Shown here: positions 32,875-40,798 of the stretch, piece by piece | Layout of the letters: every line of letters begins with the position of its first letter | Numbering within the stretch: position 1 is the stretch's first letter | NCBI GenBank assembly: GCA_007133065.1 | Contig: SLNJ01000071.1 | Coordinates: 1 to 40,798, forward strand | Length of the DNA stretch: 40,798 bases | Direction: 5' to 3' | Origin: Opitutales bacterium | GTDB taxonomy: Bacteria > Verrucomicrobiota > Verrucomicrobiia > Opitutales > Oceanipulchritudinaceae | Program-made: the position numbers and the translations under genes | The notes under the pieces: generated by a model | What the model was told of the DNA's origin: nothing | What the model saw: the letters and a program-made list of their open reading frames with translations, nothing else | Databases searched by the model: none

Positions 32875-34917
32875 TTATGCGGGGTCTTCCGGTTCGATCC
32901 ACCTGCCGTGTTCTTTGATGAGGTCGATGAGGCGATCGACGGCTTCGGCGGTTGGGATGTGGTATTGCACGCAGGTTTTCCCGACGTAGAGGTTGACCTT
33001 GCCGGGGGCGCCGCCGACGTATCCAAAATCGGCGTCGGCCATTTCGCCGGGACCGTTCACGATGCATCCCATGACGGCGATGGTAACTCCTTTGAGGTGC
33101 CCGGTGCGGGCGCGGATCTGCCGGGTGGTCTCCTGGAGATCGAAGAGGGTGCGACCGCAGCTCGGGCAGGCGACGAACTCGGTGCGCGTGGTGCGGGCGC
33201 GGGCACCCTGAAGGACACCGTAGGCGAGGGCGAGCGATTTCGCCAGGTCCGGCTCATGCTCGACCGAGATGAGGTCTCCGATCCCGTCGCAAAGGAGTGA
33301 TCCGCTGAGGATGGCGGCGTCGAGCAGGCGGTCCCCGTAAAAATCCATGGAATCGATCCGCGTATCGGGGCTGTTTCGAATCCAGATCGGCGCCTCCCAG
33401 GATCGCGCCTGCAGGGCCGCGGCGAGCGCGCGATAGAGGCCCACGGGGTGCGTGTGAGCCGGTGCGGGACCGGTGCTGAAAATGACATCGGACCGCCGCG
33501 GAAGATCCGCGATCTGCTCTGGCAGGACGTTTAGTGCCGCGCGCAGGTCGTGCCGCCGCGTCCATTCGAGAAACCCTTCGATCTCCACGGCCTCGGCGCG
33601 GGTGGCGTCAAAGAGGTGCAGATCCTCGGGTTGCCAGGTGCCGGCGGCGTGCGACGCCTCGCGCTGGGTTTCGGTGAGCGCGGTGACGTTGAACACGAAA
33701 AACCGCACACGCTCTTGCAAGCCCTCGCGCATCGGGCGAATGCTTGCCAGGGATTCGGCGGCGAGCGGTTCCGGGAAAAAGAGGCCTTCGACGCGCGCCT
33801 CACGCAGGCGGGCGTGGGCTGTTTGAATTTTGGAGGCGGATTCCTGCCATTCGGTGAGCGGGTGTGGTGCGGTGGCGATGACGGTCGGCGGCGTCTGCGT
33901 GTCGATCCGGCATCCGTTGCCGAGATCGACCGGATCCACCGTCCGGCGTGCGAATTCATAAGGATTCCGGGGATCGGCCTCAGCTGGTGCGGGGGCTTCT
34001 TGTTCGCGATGGCGGTTCCAGAGGGCCTCCGTTTTCCGGGCGAGATCCCGCGCCACGGGGATCTCGTAAACGGGGTCCTCGGTCAGGGAGACCCGTATCG
34101 TATCGCCCAGGCCGTCGTAGAGGAGGGACCCGATTCCGATGGCGCTCTTAATCCGGGCGTCATCCCCGTCGCCGGCCTCGGTCACTCCGAGATGCAGGGG
34201 ATAGTCCATGCCCGCCTCGGCCATTCGTGCGACGAGCAAGCGATAGGCCTGGATCATGACCTTCGGATTCGAAGCCTTCATTGAGAGGATGATGTCGTGG
34301 AAGCGGTGGGAGTCGGCGATGCGCAGAAACTCGAGCGCGCTCTCGACCATTCCCAGCGGCGTATCGCCATACCGGTTGGTTATCCGGTCGGAAAGGGAGC
34401 CGTGGTTGGTTCCGATGCGCATGGCCCGGCCGAGTTGCCGGCATTTAACGATGATGGGCGAGACGGCGTCGTAGAGGCGCTGCAATTCCGATTCGTAGAG
34501 CGCGTCGCTGTATTCGCGCACCTGGAACCGCTTCTTGTCGGCGTAGTTTCCCGGGTTGATCCGCACTTTCTCGACGTGTTCGGCGGCTTCCATCGCTGCG
34601 GCGGGGAGGAAGTGAATATCCGCGACCAAAGGACTGGATATTCCGCGGGCGCGCAATCGTGCGTTGATTTCCTTGAGGGCGCGGGCGGCGGCGAGATTCT
34701 GCGCGGTAATCCGGATTATCTCGCACCCCGCTTCGGCGAGCGCCGTGCATTGAGCCACTGTGGCCTCGACATCCTGTGTCGGGGTCGTAGTCATCGACTG
34801 GACGCGCAAGGGGTGGTTGCCCCCGACTCCGACGGTCCCGACCATGACGGTGCGCGTGCGCCGTCGCCGGGCGTGGAAGGGAGATGTGCAGTACGGTATG
34901 CTCCGGTTGGTGATCAT
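32875..34917 (-). CDS. ispG: 4-hydroxy-3-methylbut-2-enyl diphosphate synthase, long three-domain form
   Basis: The 680-residue enzyme catalyses the reduction of MEcPP to HMBPP in the MEP isoprenoid pathway. The N-terminal TIM barrel ('VMVGTVGVGGNHPLRVQSMT', 'KVRINPGNYADKKRF', 'RIGTNHGSLSDRI') is followed by a central extra domain of about 250 residues and then the C-terminal iron-sulphur domain. Ligands of the [4Fe-4S] cluster are C584, C587 (CPSC) and C618 (GCIVNGPGE), with E625 as fourth ligand candidate. The long form is the type found in plants, Chlamydiae and relatives. ATG 34917 is preferred over TTG 34944. It follows rseP by 90 nt. Confidence 0.96.
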   Translation of the reverse strand: MITNRSIPYCTSPFHARRRRTRTVMVGTVGVGGNHPLRVQSMTTTPTQDVEATVAQCTALAEAGCEIIRITAQNLAAARALKEINARLRARGISSPLVADIHFLPAAAMEAAEHVEKVRINPGNYADKKRFQVREYSDALYESELQRLYDAVSPIIVKCRQLGRAMRIGTNHGSLSDRITNRYGDTPLGMVESALEFLRIADSHRFHDIILSMKASNPKVMIQAYRLLVARMAEAGMDYPLHLGVTEAGDGDDARIKSAIGIGSLLYDGLGDTIRVSLTEDPVYEIPVARDLARKTEALWNRHREQEAPAPAEADPRNPYEFARRTVDPVDLGNGCRIDTQTPPTVIATAPHPLTEWQESASKIQTAHARLREARVEGLFFPEPLAAESLASIRPMREGLQERVRFFVFNVTALTETQREASHAAGTWQPEDLHLFDATRAEAVEIEGFLEWTRRHDLRAALNVLPEQIADLPRRSDVIFSTGPAPAHTHPVGLYRALAAALQARSWEAPIWIRNSPDTRIDSMDFYGDRLLDAAILSGSLLCDGIGDLISVEHEPDLAKSLALAYGVLQGARARTTRTEFVACPSCGRTLFDLQETTRQIRARTGHLKGVTIAVMGCIVNGPGEMADADFGYVGGAPGKVNLYVGKTCVQYHIPTAEAVDRLIDLIKEHGRWIEPEDPA

Positions 34918-35007
34918 CGCGCTTGAGGCGTGCCTGGTTTGCAATCGAATGCCGGAATCCGGGTGGGATCAAGCGATTCCTCAGCACAGAGGAGAGCAGA
35001 GGTGATC

Positions 35008-36489
35008 CTACTGCTCCTTCTCCCCGACCGGTCGGGCCTGGGTGAAATCCGGCTCGACGGCGCGGGCTTGTTCCTCCTGGTATTCCCGTTCTTCCGTGCC
35101 GTGCCGGTGCACGCGGGAGACGTCGAAGATGCTGACATAGATGATCAGGGAAAAGAGGAGCAGCATGAACAGCCCTTGGGTGGCGGAGACGAACCGAGCG
35201 GGGAGCGGCCGGCGTCGCAGCTTCGCGATTGTGGCGAACGCCATGTGGCCGCCGTCGAGAACCGGGATAGGCAGCAGGTTCAGGATCGCGAGGTTGACGT
35301 TGATCAGGACCGTCAGCGAAAGCACAAACCGGATGTCGAGCATCGCGGATCGGTACAGGGCGTACCCGATCCCAACCGGTCCGCTCAGGGCGTTGAGGCC
35401 GATGTCGGAGCTGGGGCTGACGAGCGCCGAGAGCACGGTCCACGTGGTCTGAAGATCGCGCTTCACACGTTCGAACGGGTTGATGTGTTCGAGCCAGTTG
35501 CGCGTGCGCCATTGGATGCCGAGCAGCGGTTCCTCGTTCCCCTCCGTATCGACCACCACGCGTTTTGGTTGGACCTGCACGGTCAAGGTCCGGTCGTTGC
35601 GTTGAACGAGCAGTTCGGAGGGGCGGTCGGGGTTTGAGCGGAGGTGTTGGAAATACTCGTAGTGGGTGTAGACCGGTTCACCGTCGATCGCGACGATTTC
35701 GTCCCCGGTCTGGAGGCCGGCCTGGGCAGCCGGCGACTCGGGATGAACGTTGTCGATCACGAGGAGGTTCTTGGCCATGATGCCGACCCGTCGCAAGCCA
35801 TCGGGGCCACTCAGGACGGGGTATAGGGTAAACTCCAGAACCTTGTCGTTGCGGCGGACCTCAAACGAGCTCATCGGTCTGCCATCGTCGGCGCGCCGGG
35901 TCCCCGCGATGATGGAGTAGGTGAGGTGGAACCAGTCCCGCACGGGTGTTCCGTCGACCGCGAGGATCTCATCGCCGGCCTGCAGCCCGGCGACGTGGGC
36001 GGGCGATGGGATGTCGTCCCCGTCCTCCGTGGTCACGGTTTCGGCGACGTAGCCGATGTCGGTTGTCTGCCTGGAGTAGTCGGTCCAGTCGCCGACGATC
36101 CAGAGGAGTGATCCGAGCAGCAGGGCGAAGAGGACGTTAAAAACGGCCCCGGCCGAGGAGACGATCATCTTGTCTGCGTAGCTGAGTGGCGGGAGGGTTT
36201 CCGCGGAATCCTCCGAATCACCCTCGACACCCCGCATATCCGCGAGCTGGGGAAGCGCGACGTAGCCGCCGAGCGGAAGTGCTGAAATGCAGTATTCGAC
36301 GCCGTTGACGGTTCGCGTCCACAGGCGCGGACCGAAGCCGATTGAGAAACGCTCGACTTTCAGCCCGCGCCAGCGGGCTGCAAGAAAGTGTCCCAACTCG
36401 TGCACGAATATCGATGCGCCGAAAAACAGAATCACAAGGACGATCGCCCACGGTGTCTTCAGCAGTGCCTGAAAGGTTTCAAGATCCAT
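35008..36489 (-). CDS. rseP: Site-2 intramembrane metalloprotease RseP
   Basis: The 493-residue inner-membrane protease has H30-E-L-G-H34 in the first helix, the membrane-embedded 'LPLGGYVAL' loop, two PDZ domains ('VAGLQAGDEILAVDGTPV' and 'AAQAGLQTGDEIVAIDGEPV') and the C-terminal 'NLLPIPVLDGGH' helix with the third zinc ligand. It cleaves anti-sigma factors or remnant signal peptides inside the membrane. A charged hydrophilic tail of about 40 residues (EEREYQEEQARAVEPDF) follows the last helix. Its start overlaps the end of dxr by 11 nt. Confidence 0.96.
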   Translation of the reverse strand: MDLETFQALLKTPWAIVLVILFFGASIFVHELGHFLAARWRGLKVERFSIGFGPRLWTRTVNGVEYCISALPLGGYVALPQLADMRGVEGDSEDSAETLPPLSYADKMIVSSAGAVFNVLFALLLGSLLWIVGDWTDYSRQTTDIGYVAETVTTEDGDDIPSPAHVAGLQAGDEILAVDGTPVRDWFHLTYSIIAGTRRADDGRPMSSFEVRRNDKVLEFTLYPVLSGPDGLRRVGIMAKNLLVIDNVHPESPAAQAGLQTGDEIVAIDGEPVYTHYEYFQHLRSNPDRPSELLVQRNDRTLTVQVQPKRVVVDTEGNEEPLLGIQWRTRNWLEHINPFERVKRDLQTTWTVLSALVSPSSDIGLNALSGPVGIGYALYRSAMLDIRFVLSLTVLINVNLAILNLLPIPVLDGGHMAFATIAKLRRRPLPARFVSATQGLFMLLLFSLIIYVSIFDVSRVHRHGTEEREYQEEQARAVEPDFTQARPVGEKEQ

Positions 36490-37639
36490 AGGTATGAGCG
36501 ATGCGGCGTGCCTCGGCGTCGGCGTCGAGGAGGTCGTCGACGGAGGTGGGGGTGCGGTTTTGAAGGTGGTTCAAGGTGTGTTCGATGACTCGGGAGATCT
36601 CGGTGAAGCGAAGGTTGTGGTCGAGGAAGCGTTCGACGGCGATCTCGTTTGCGGCGTTGTATGCGGCCGGAAGGATGCCGCCTGCGCTCAGGGTTTCGCG
36701 GGCGAGGCGCAGGCACGGGAACCGCTCCGGATCGGGCGGTTCGAAATCGAGCTGCATCGACCGGGTGAAGTCGAGCGTTTCGGCGAAGCTGTTCAGCCGT
36801 TCCGGGAAGAACAGGGCGTGTTGAATGGCGAAAGTCATGTCCGGTGGACTCAACTGGGCGAGAATCGAGCCGTCGATGAACTCGACCATGGAATGCACGA
36901 TGCTCTGCGGGTGAACGACCACGTGAATCTGCTCGGGTTCCACGCCGAACAACCAGTAAGCCTCGATCATCTCAAGCCCCTTGTTGGCCATGGTTGCGGA
37001 GTCGACCGTAATCTTCGGTCCCATCGACCAGATCGGGTGGGACTGGGCGCGTTCGGGGGTGACCGCCTCGAGTGCTTCCGATGTCGCACCGCGAAAGGGT
37101 CCCCCGCTGCCGGTGAGGATGAGCCGGCGCAGGGGTGTGGGATCGCCGTTCCCCTGGAGGCATTGGAAGATTGCATTGTGTTCGCTGTCGACGGGGAGGA
37201 TGCGAACCGACCGCCGCCGGGCCGCCGCCATGACGAATCGTCCGGCTAGAACGAGAATCTCCTTGCTGGCGAGCGCAATGTCCTTTCCCGCTTCGATCGC
37301 TCGCAGGGTCGGCACCAAACCGGTGGTGCCGACCACGGCGCTGACCACGATGTCCGCCTCCGGAAGCTCCCCGATGGCGCAGAGCCCTTCCATACCGCAG
37401 TGCAGTTCCCTTCCCGCAAAACATCCGCTGGTTTTCGCCTCGCGGCAGGCCGCTTCGTCGAAGATGGCAGCGTGCGGAACGGAGAACTGCTCCGCGATTG
37501 CTGCGAGTTTGCGCCAATTGGTTCGGGCGGCGATTCCACGGATGCGGAGTCGATCCGGATGTGCGGCGACGACGCGCAGCGCGTGTTCGCCGATCGAACC
37601 GGTGGCGCCGAGCAATACAATGTCTTTCCGTCGAAGCAT
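36479..37639 (-). CDS. dxr: 1-deoxy-D-xylulose 5-phosphate reductoisomerase
   Basis: The 386-residue enzyme makes MEP from DXP with NADPH. It shows the NADPH loop 'LLGATGSIGEHALRVVAAHP', the metal and substrate region 'VDSEHNAIFQCLQG', 'ILTGSGGPFRG', 'KITVDSATMANKGLEMIEA' and 'VHPQSIVHSMVEF'. All catalytic motifs are intact and the length is normal. The ATG at 37639 is followed by MLRRKDIVLLG. It lies between cdsA (132-nt gap, which may hold an internal promoter) and rseP (11-nt overlap). Confidence 0.97.
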   Translation of the reverse strand: MLRRKDIVLLGATGSIGEHALRVVAAHPDRLRIRGIAARTNWRKLAAIAEQFSVPHAAIFDEAACREAKTSGCFAGRELHCGMEGLCAIGELPEADIVVSAVVGTTGLVPTLRAIEAGKDIALASKEILVLAGRFVMAAARRRSVRILPVDSEHNAIFQCLQGNGDPTPLRRLILTGSGGPFRGATSEALEAVTPERAQSHPIWSMGPKITVDSATMANKGLEMIEAYWLFGVEPEQIHVVVHPQSIVHSMVEFIDGSILAQLSPPDMTFAIQHALFFPERLNSFAETLDFTRSMQLDFEPPDPERFPCLRLARETLSAGGILPAAYNAANEIAVERFLDHNLRFTEISRVIEHTLNHLQNRTPTSVDDLLDADAEARRIAHTYGS

Positions 37640-37771
37640 ATCCAGCTATTGGCCCACGCCCGCTGCACGCCGCTTGCGGGACCCCTGACTGTGCGGGTCT
37701 TGCGAAGCAAGGCCGTCAAATCCTGCGTGCTGTGTGTGGCATTGCATGTCGAGATGTGGGTCCGCGCCGAA

Positions 37772-38596
37772 TTAAAGAAGCCACCCGAAGGCGATGACAT
37801 AACCGATGGGAGCGCTCCAGATCAGGCTGTCACTCAGGTCGAAGGCGCCCCCGATGCCGGGAATGAGTCGACCGGAATCCTTGACGCCGGCCCGGCGTTT
37901 CATGGCCGATTCGAGCAGATCGCCGGCGATTGCGAAGATCACGATCGGAACCGCCAGGAGGAGGGCCTTCCCCGCGGAGAATCCCGCGGGCAATTGGTCG
38001 GCGAAGAGCATGTAGGTGAGGAGGCCGACGACGACGCCGGTTGCCACTCCCCCCGCGATTCCCTCCCAAGTCTTCTTCGGGCTGAGGGGGGAGAACGGGT
38101 GCCGTCCCCATTTGAGTCCCACGAGCAGCGCACCGACGTCGCTGAACTTGGCTGTGGCGATGATCCAGAGTCCAAAGGCGAGGCCGGGCGTTCCCAGTTG
38201 CGTTGCCGGGAGAATCAGGAAGTGGAGAAGATAGGGGCCGAGAAAGAGTCCGAGCAGGGAGGGGACGAAGACGGTCTCGATGGACTCGGACCGTCCGGTT
38301 TGGAGGGCGAGGAGCAGGAAAATCGCGGTGCCGAGGAGGAAGAGGATCCCGCCGTCGCAAACCCAAACCGTGGATCCCGCCAGGAAGTGGGGGGCGAGCA
38401 GCAGCATCGCGCCGATTGCGAGCCCGGTGAACCGGCACGGCCGGCCGCCGGTGCGTGCCAGCAGCCGATAGATTTCGAACTGGGTGAGCAATGCGAGTGC
38501 GCTGATGAGCAATACACCGCCGGTCACCCCCGTTGTGAAGATGATTGCAATGATGCCGACCCAGAGGCCGACGGTGCTGAGTACGCGCCACCTCAT
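37772..38596 (-). CDS. cdsA: Phosphatidate cytidylyltransferase
   Basis: The 274-residue, multi-helix membrane enzyme makes CDP-diacylglycerol for phospholipid synthesis. The C-terminal CDP-alcohol signature region reads 'ESAMKRRAGVKDSGRLIPG' followed by IGGAFDLSDSL. Lys-Asp and the helical context are kept, but the signature His and the Arg before the last Asp are replaced (I and L). The start overlaps the stop of uppS by ATGA. The frame remains open far upstream but only as antisense of uppS. Confidence 0.9.
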   Translation of the reverse strand: MRWRVLSTVGLWVGIIAIIFTTGVTGGVLLISALALLTQFEIYRLLARTGGRPCRFTGLAIGAMLLLAPHFLAGSTVWVCDGGILFLLGTAIFLLLALQTGRSESIETVFVPSLLGLFLGPYLLHFLILPATQLGTPGLAFGLWIIATAKFSDVGALLVGLKWGRHPFSPLSPKKTWEGIAGGVATGVVVGLLTYMLFADQLPAGFSAGKALLLAVPIVIFAIAGDLLESAMKRRAGVKDSGRLIPGIGGAFDLSDSLIWSAPIGYVIAFGWLL

Positions 38597-39369
38597 TCCC
38601 GCAGCGCGGTTGCCGGGTGTTGCCGAACCTGTTCCCCGGTCTTCCCGAAGCGGCGTTGCCGTTTGCGGTAGCTTGCGAGCGCGCCTGCGAGATCCTCCGG
38701 ACCGAAGTCGGGCCAGAATTTCGGGCTGAAGTAGAGTTCGGCGTACGCTCCCTGCAGGAGCAGGAAGTTGCTGACGCGGGTTTCCCCCGACGTTCGGATG
38801 ACCAGGTCGGGATCGGGCAGGTCGTGGGTGTACAGGTACTGCGAGAAGCGGTCCCATGTGACGGTGTCGGGAGACTCGTGTCCGGCGGCTACGGCCGCGT
38901 TCCACGCCTGTACCGCGTCGACGACCTCCGTCCGGGAACCATAGTTGAGCGCCAGGACCAGCGTCCACTCGGAGTACTGTGCGGTCTCCTCGGTGATCCG
39001 GCGGATCCGATCGGCAATCCGGGGAGGGAACTCATCGATCCGGCCAATGGTTTTCAGGCGGATACGTTCGCGGTGCAGCTCATTCGATTGTCCCTTGAGA
39101 AATCGCTCCAGGAGTCCCATGAGGGCGTCGATCTCCTCTTTGGGACGCTGCCAGTTCTCGCACGAGAACGCGTAGAGCGTAAGGCAGCGGATCCCCAGGT
39201 CGCGCGCTTCGCGCACAATCCGACGCAGGTTCTCGACGCCCGCGCGATGGCCCTCGTTGCGCGGCAGGCCACGCTCCTGCGCCCAACGTCCATTACCGTC
39301 CATGATAATGGCAACATGGCGCGCCGCGCCCGTATCCGGTGAATGAGTCTGTTCCGTGTTCTGGCTCAC
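38593..39369 (-). CDS. uppS: Undecaprenyl diphosphate synthase (cis-prenyltransferase)
   Basis: The enzyme elongates FPP with IPP to C55-PP for wall synthesis. Motifs: 'HVAIIMDGNGRWAQERGLPR' with catalytic D24, 'LTLYAFSCENWQRP', 'LVLALNYGSRTEVVDA' and 'DLVIRTSGETRVSNFLLLQ'. The GTG at 39369 gives 258 residues and a normal hydrophilic N-terminus (VSQNTEQTHSPD). A GTG at 39402 is in frame but adds a hydrophobic leader unusual for UppS. It is the first gene of the uppS-cdsA-dxr-rseP-ispG(-rph) block; no clear promoter is seen before it and the repeat block begins about 100 bp upstream. Confidence 0.95.
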   Translation of the reverse strand: MSQNTEQTHSPDTGAARHVAIIMDGNGRWAQERGLPRNEGHRAGVENLRRIVREARDLGIRCLTLYAFSCENWQRPKEEIDALMGLLERFLKGQSNELHRERIRLKTIGRIDEFPPRIADRIRRITEETAQYSEWTLVLALNYGSRTEVVDAVQAWNAAVAAGHESPDTVTWDRFSQYLYTHDLPDPDLVIRTSGETRVSNFLLLQGAYAELYFSPKFWPDFGPEDLAGALASYRKRQRRFGKTGEQVRQHPATALRE

Positions 39370-39508
39370 GATGAAAAAGAACCAGCGAACAGGACGAATC
39401 ACTCGGTGGCAATGTTAAAGCTACACGGGCTGAGAGTGAAGCATGGTCAGGGCGAAGCGTATCCCGGAGGAGTGGCGGGGGATCCCGATTCGCTTCGCTC
39501 GGCGGCGG

Positions 39509-39540
39509 AAGACAGTCGGACGGTTGGACGGTCGGACTGC
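39509..39540. repeat. Short GACGGT-core octamer array (4 units)
   Basis: AAGACAGT, CGGACGGT, TGGACGGT and CGGACTGC follow in 8-bp phase. Like the 24-unit array at 16101, it starts after GCGGAAGAC-type sequence. A GGGGATCCCGATTCGCT element found at 15669 occurs on both sides here (39479, 39546). Confidence 0.7.
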
Positions 39541-39660
39541 GAAACGGGGGATCCCGATTCGCTTCGCTCGTCGGAGGACGGAGGGCGGAAGACCTGACAT
39601 CCACCAATATCGTCGAGCATCCCTTTCCGGAGGCCGGGTGCCCTGACCCTGCGGTGATGT

Positions 39661-39742
39661 TTCCGCGAGATTCCGCGTATTTCGTAGTTCAAATTCAGAT
39701 AGCCAGAGAGAGAAACTACGGAAAGCGCGGAGAGACGCGGAA
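39661..39742. repeat. Long imperfect inverted repeat of CGCGGA-type short units
   Basis: Arms 39661-39689 and 39714-39742 are 29 nt each and complementary at 22 positions, with a 24-nt loop. Each arm is itself made of repeated TCCGCG (or CGCGGA) cores spaced 9-10 bp, ending in CGTAGTT/AACTACG. The architecture matches the inverted octamer pairs elsewhere. Confidence 0.65.
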
Positions 39743-40101
39743 GGCTTCCGGCTCGTAGAGCCTACGGTGTGCCTGAGTGCCGAAGGCGCGGCAACACCGT
39801 AGCCCCGGGCAACGCCCGGGGTTGATAGCACGAACCAACCGGCGCAGGCTGAAAGCCTGCCTCACCGCGGGTATCGAGGCGTTCCGCCGGGGAGGTGAGT
39901 CAGGCTTTCAGCCTGATCCAAATGGGCGAAATGGATCCTCGGGCGTTGCCCGAGGCTACGATGTTGCCGGGCCTTCAGCCCGAAAGGCAGGGGGGCGGCT
40001 GCACCGCTGTTGCGGACACGTTGCGCGCGAGTTATGGGCGGCGAAGCGCAGGGGAGGGGAAAATCCTTGCCGTATGGCGGTGCGGGGGCAGCGTATGGGA
40101 T
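39743..40101. repeat. Second copy of the dispersed hairpin module
   Basis: No gene is seen. The block holds GGCTC-GTA-GAGCC (about 39750), CCCCGGGC-AAC-GCCCGGGG (39803-39821), GCAGGC-TGAAA-GCCTGC (39844-39860), CAGGC-TTTCA-GCCTG (39901-39915), CTCGGGC-GTT-GCCCGAG (39938-39954) and CGGGC-CTTCA-GCCCG (39968-39982). The part 39895-40054 is nearly identical to 15942-16092. Confidence 0.8.
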
Positions 40102-40798
40102 ATGAGCATCAATGTGGAACTGGTGGCGGATGCGCGGGCTCATCTAGGCGAGGGGCCGCTCTGGTGGGAGGACACCCTGTGGTGTGTGGATATTGACCGG
40201 GACCGGGTTGGCCGGGTGAACCCGGTGGACGGTGCGGTTGGCTGGCACGATGTCGGGCAGAAGGTCGGCGCGGTGGTGCCGCGTTCCTCGGGAGGATTCG
40301 TGCTGGCTGCGCAGGGCGGGTTCGCTTTCTTCGATCCGGAGGGCGGGGTTCTCGACCCGATTGCGGACCCTGAGGCGGATTTTCCGGACAACCGGTTCAA
40401 CGACGGCAAATGCGATCCGCGCGGTCGCTTTGTCGCGGGTACGATGGGGCTTCAGGGCAAGAACGGCGGTGGCGCGTTGTATGTCCTGGATACGGATCGA
40501 AGCGTGCGCCGGCTTTTCGGTGATGTTACGGTTTCCAACGGTCTGGCGTGGACGGAGGATGGGCTGACCATGTACTACATCGATACGCCGACGCGGGAGA
40601 TTGCAGTGTTTGACTATGATCTCGATGCCGGCACGGTGAGCGGTCGCCGGGTTTGCGTGTCTGTTCCCAGGGAGTCCGGCGGACCCGATGGGATGACGAT
40701 CGACCGCAACGGAAACCTTTGGGTCGCTCTGTGGGGCGGGTGGGCGGTCGGTTGCTGGGATCCCCGGACCGGGGAGCTCCTGGAGAAGGTTGATGTTC
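40102..40798 (+). CDS. SMP-30/gluconolactonase-like protein, C-terminus off the window
   Basis: The 232 codons visible show a six-bladed beta-propeller lactonase of the SMP-30/Gnl/LRE family. The metal-site residues expected for the family appear as Glu in 'HLGEGPLWWEDTLWCVDI', Asn/Asp in 'NRFNDGKCDPRGRFVAGTM', Asn in 'VSNGLAWTEDG' and Asp in 'GGPDGMTIDRNGNLWVALW'. It likely hydrolyses a sugar lactone in the cytoplasm, as no signal peptide is present. ATG 40102 fits the conserved start; no strong Shine-Dalgarno sequence is visible. It lies directly after the hairpin module. Confidence 0.9.
   Translation, partial: MSINVELVADARAHLGEGPLWWEDTLWCVDIDRDRVGRVNPVDGAVGWHDVGQKVGAVVPRSSGGFVLAAQGGFAFFDPEGGVLDPIADPEADFPDNRFNDGKCDPRGRFVAGTMGLQGKNGGGALYVLDTDRSVRRLFGDVTVSNGLAWTEDGLTMYYIDTPTREIAVFDYDLDAGTVSGRRVCVSVPRESGGPDGMTIDRNGNLWVALWGGWAVGCWDPRTGELLEKVDV

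Overview
The window is high-GC DNA that reads as a Verrucomicrobiota chromosome, most likely of the Opitutae type. The evidence is the long form of IspG, the uppS-cdsA-dxr-rseP-ispG envelope/isoprenoid block, a TonB-dependent receptor whose mature start carries the 'ELSPYVV' type of motif, and many starts with no Shine-Dalgarno sequence. The lineage is an inference from gene content, not a database match.

Left end (1-7100): an integration hotspot. A truncated tyrosine recombinase, a HEPN/AbiU2-like protein, short direct repeats and an intact tRNA-Ser(TGA) form the end of an integrative element that continues left of the window. Right of the tRNA lie a P-type Ca2+ ATPase and an unrecognised secreted protein, both interleaved with broken copies of the same tRNA-Ser. 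The segment 5067-6934 is bounded by CGGCCG and has the two parts of the tRNA in permuted order.

7100-12400: a PAS-like/Cys-rich small protein, the GTPase TypA, and a respiratory nitrite module. The module has a perfect FNR-type box, an unusual copper nitrite reductase with a fused C-terminal cupredoxin and membrane anchor, and a lipoprotein cupredoxin, closed by a strong terminator.

12400-19200: carbohydrate metabolism. It holds a beta-hydroxyacid dehydrogenase overlapping a GH-A-like hydrolase, an in-frame deletion scar, a sugar isomerase/epimerase and a GH20-like hydrolase. Between them is a 0.9 kb block of octamer arrays and tiny hairpins.

19000-27700: a 31-residue membrane peptide, a rhomboid protease overlapping an ABC-F protein, a TonB-dependent receptor, a DMT transporter next to a FecR-domain protein, a DEDD 3'-5' exonuclease and a TPR protein.

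27800-40798: a SET-domain methyltransferase; sucC-sucD-thpR-TrmH in one direction with a visible promoter; then uppS-cdsA-dxr-rseP-ispG-rph in the same direction; then a second hairpin/octamer block and the start of an SMP-30/gluconolactonase gene.

The most unusual signal is non-coding. Several loci carry arrays with an exact 8-bp period (a 6-nt core plus 2 variable nucleotides), using different cores at different loci and often arranged as inverted pairs. They are mixed with mini-hairpins that have 3-5-nt loops, some of which sit inside tRNA remnants.
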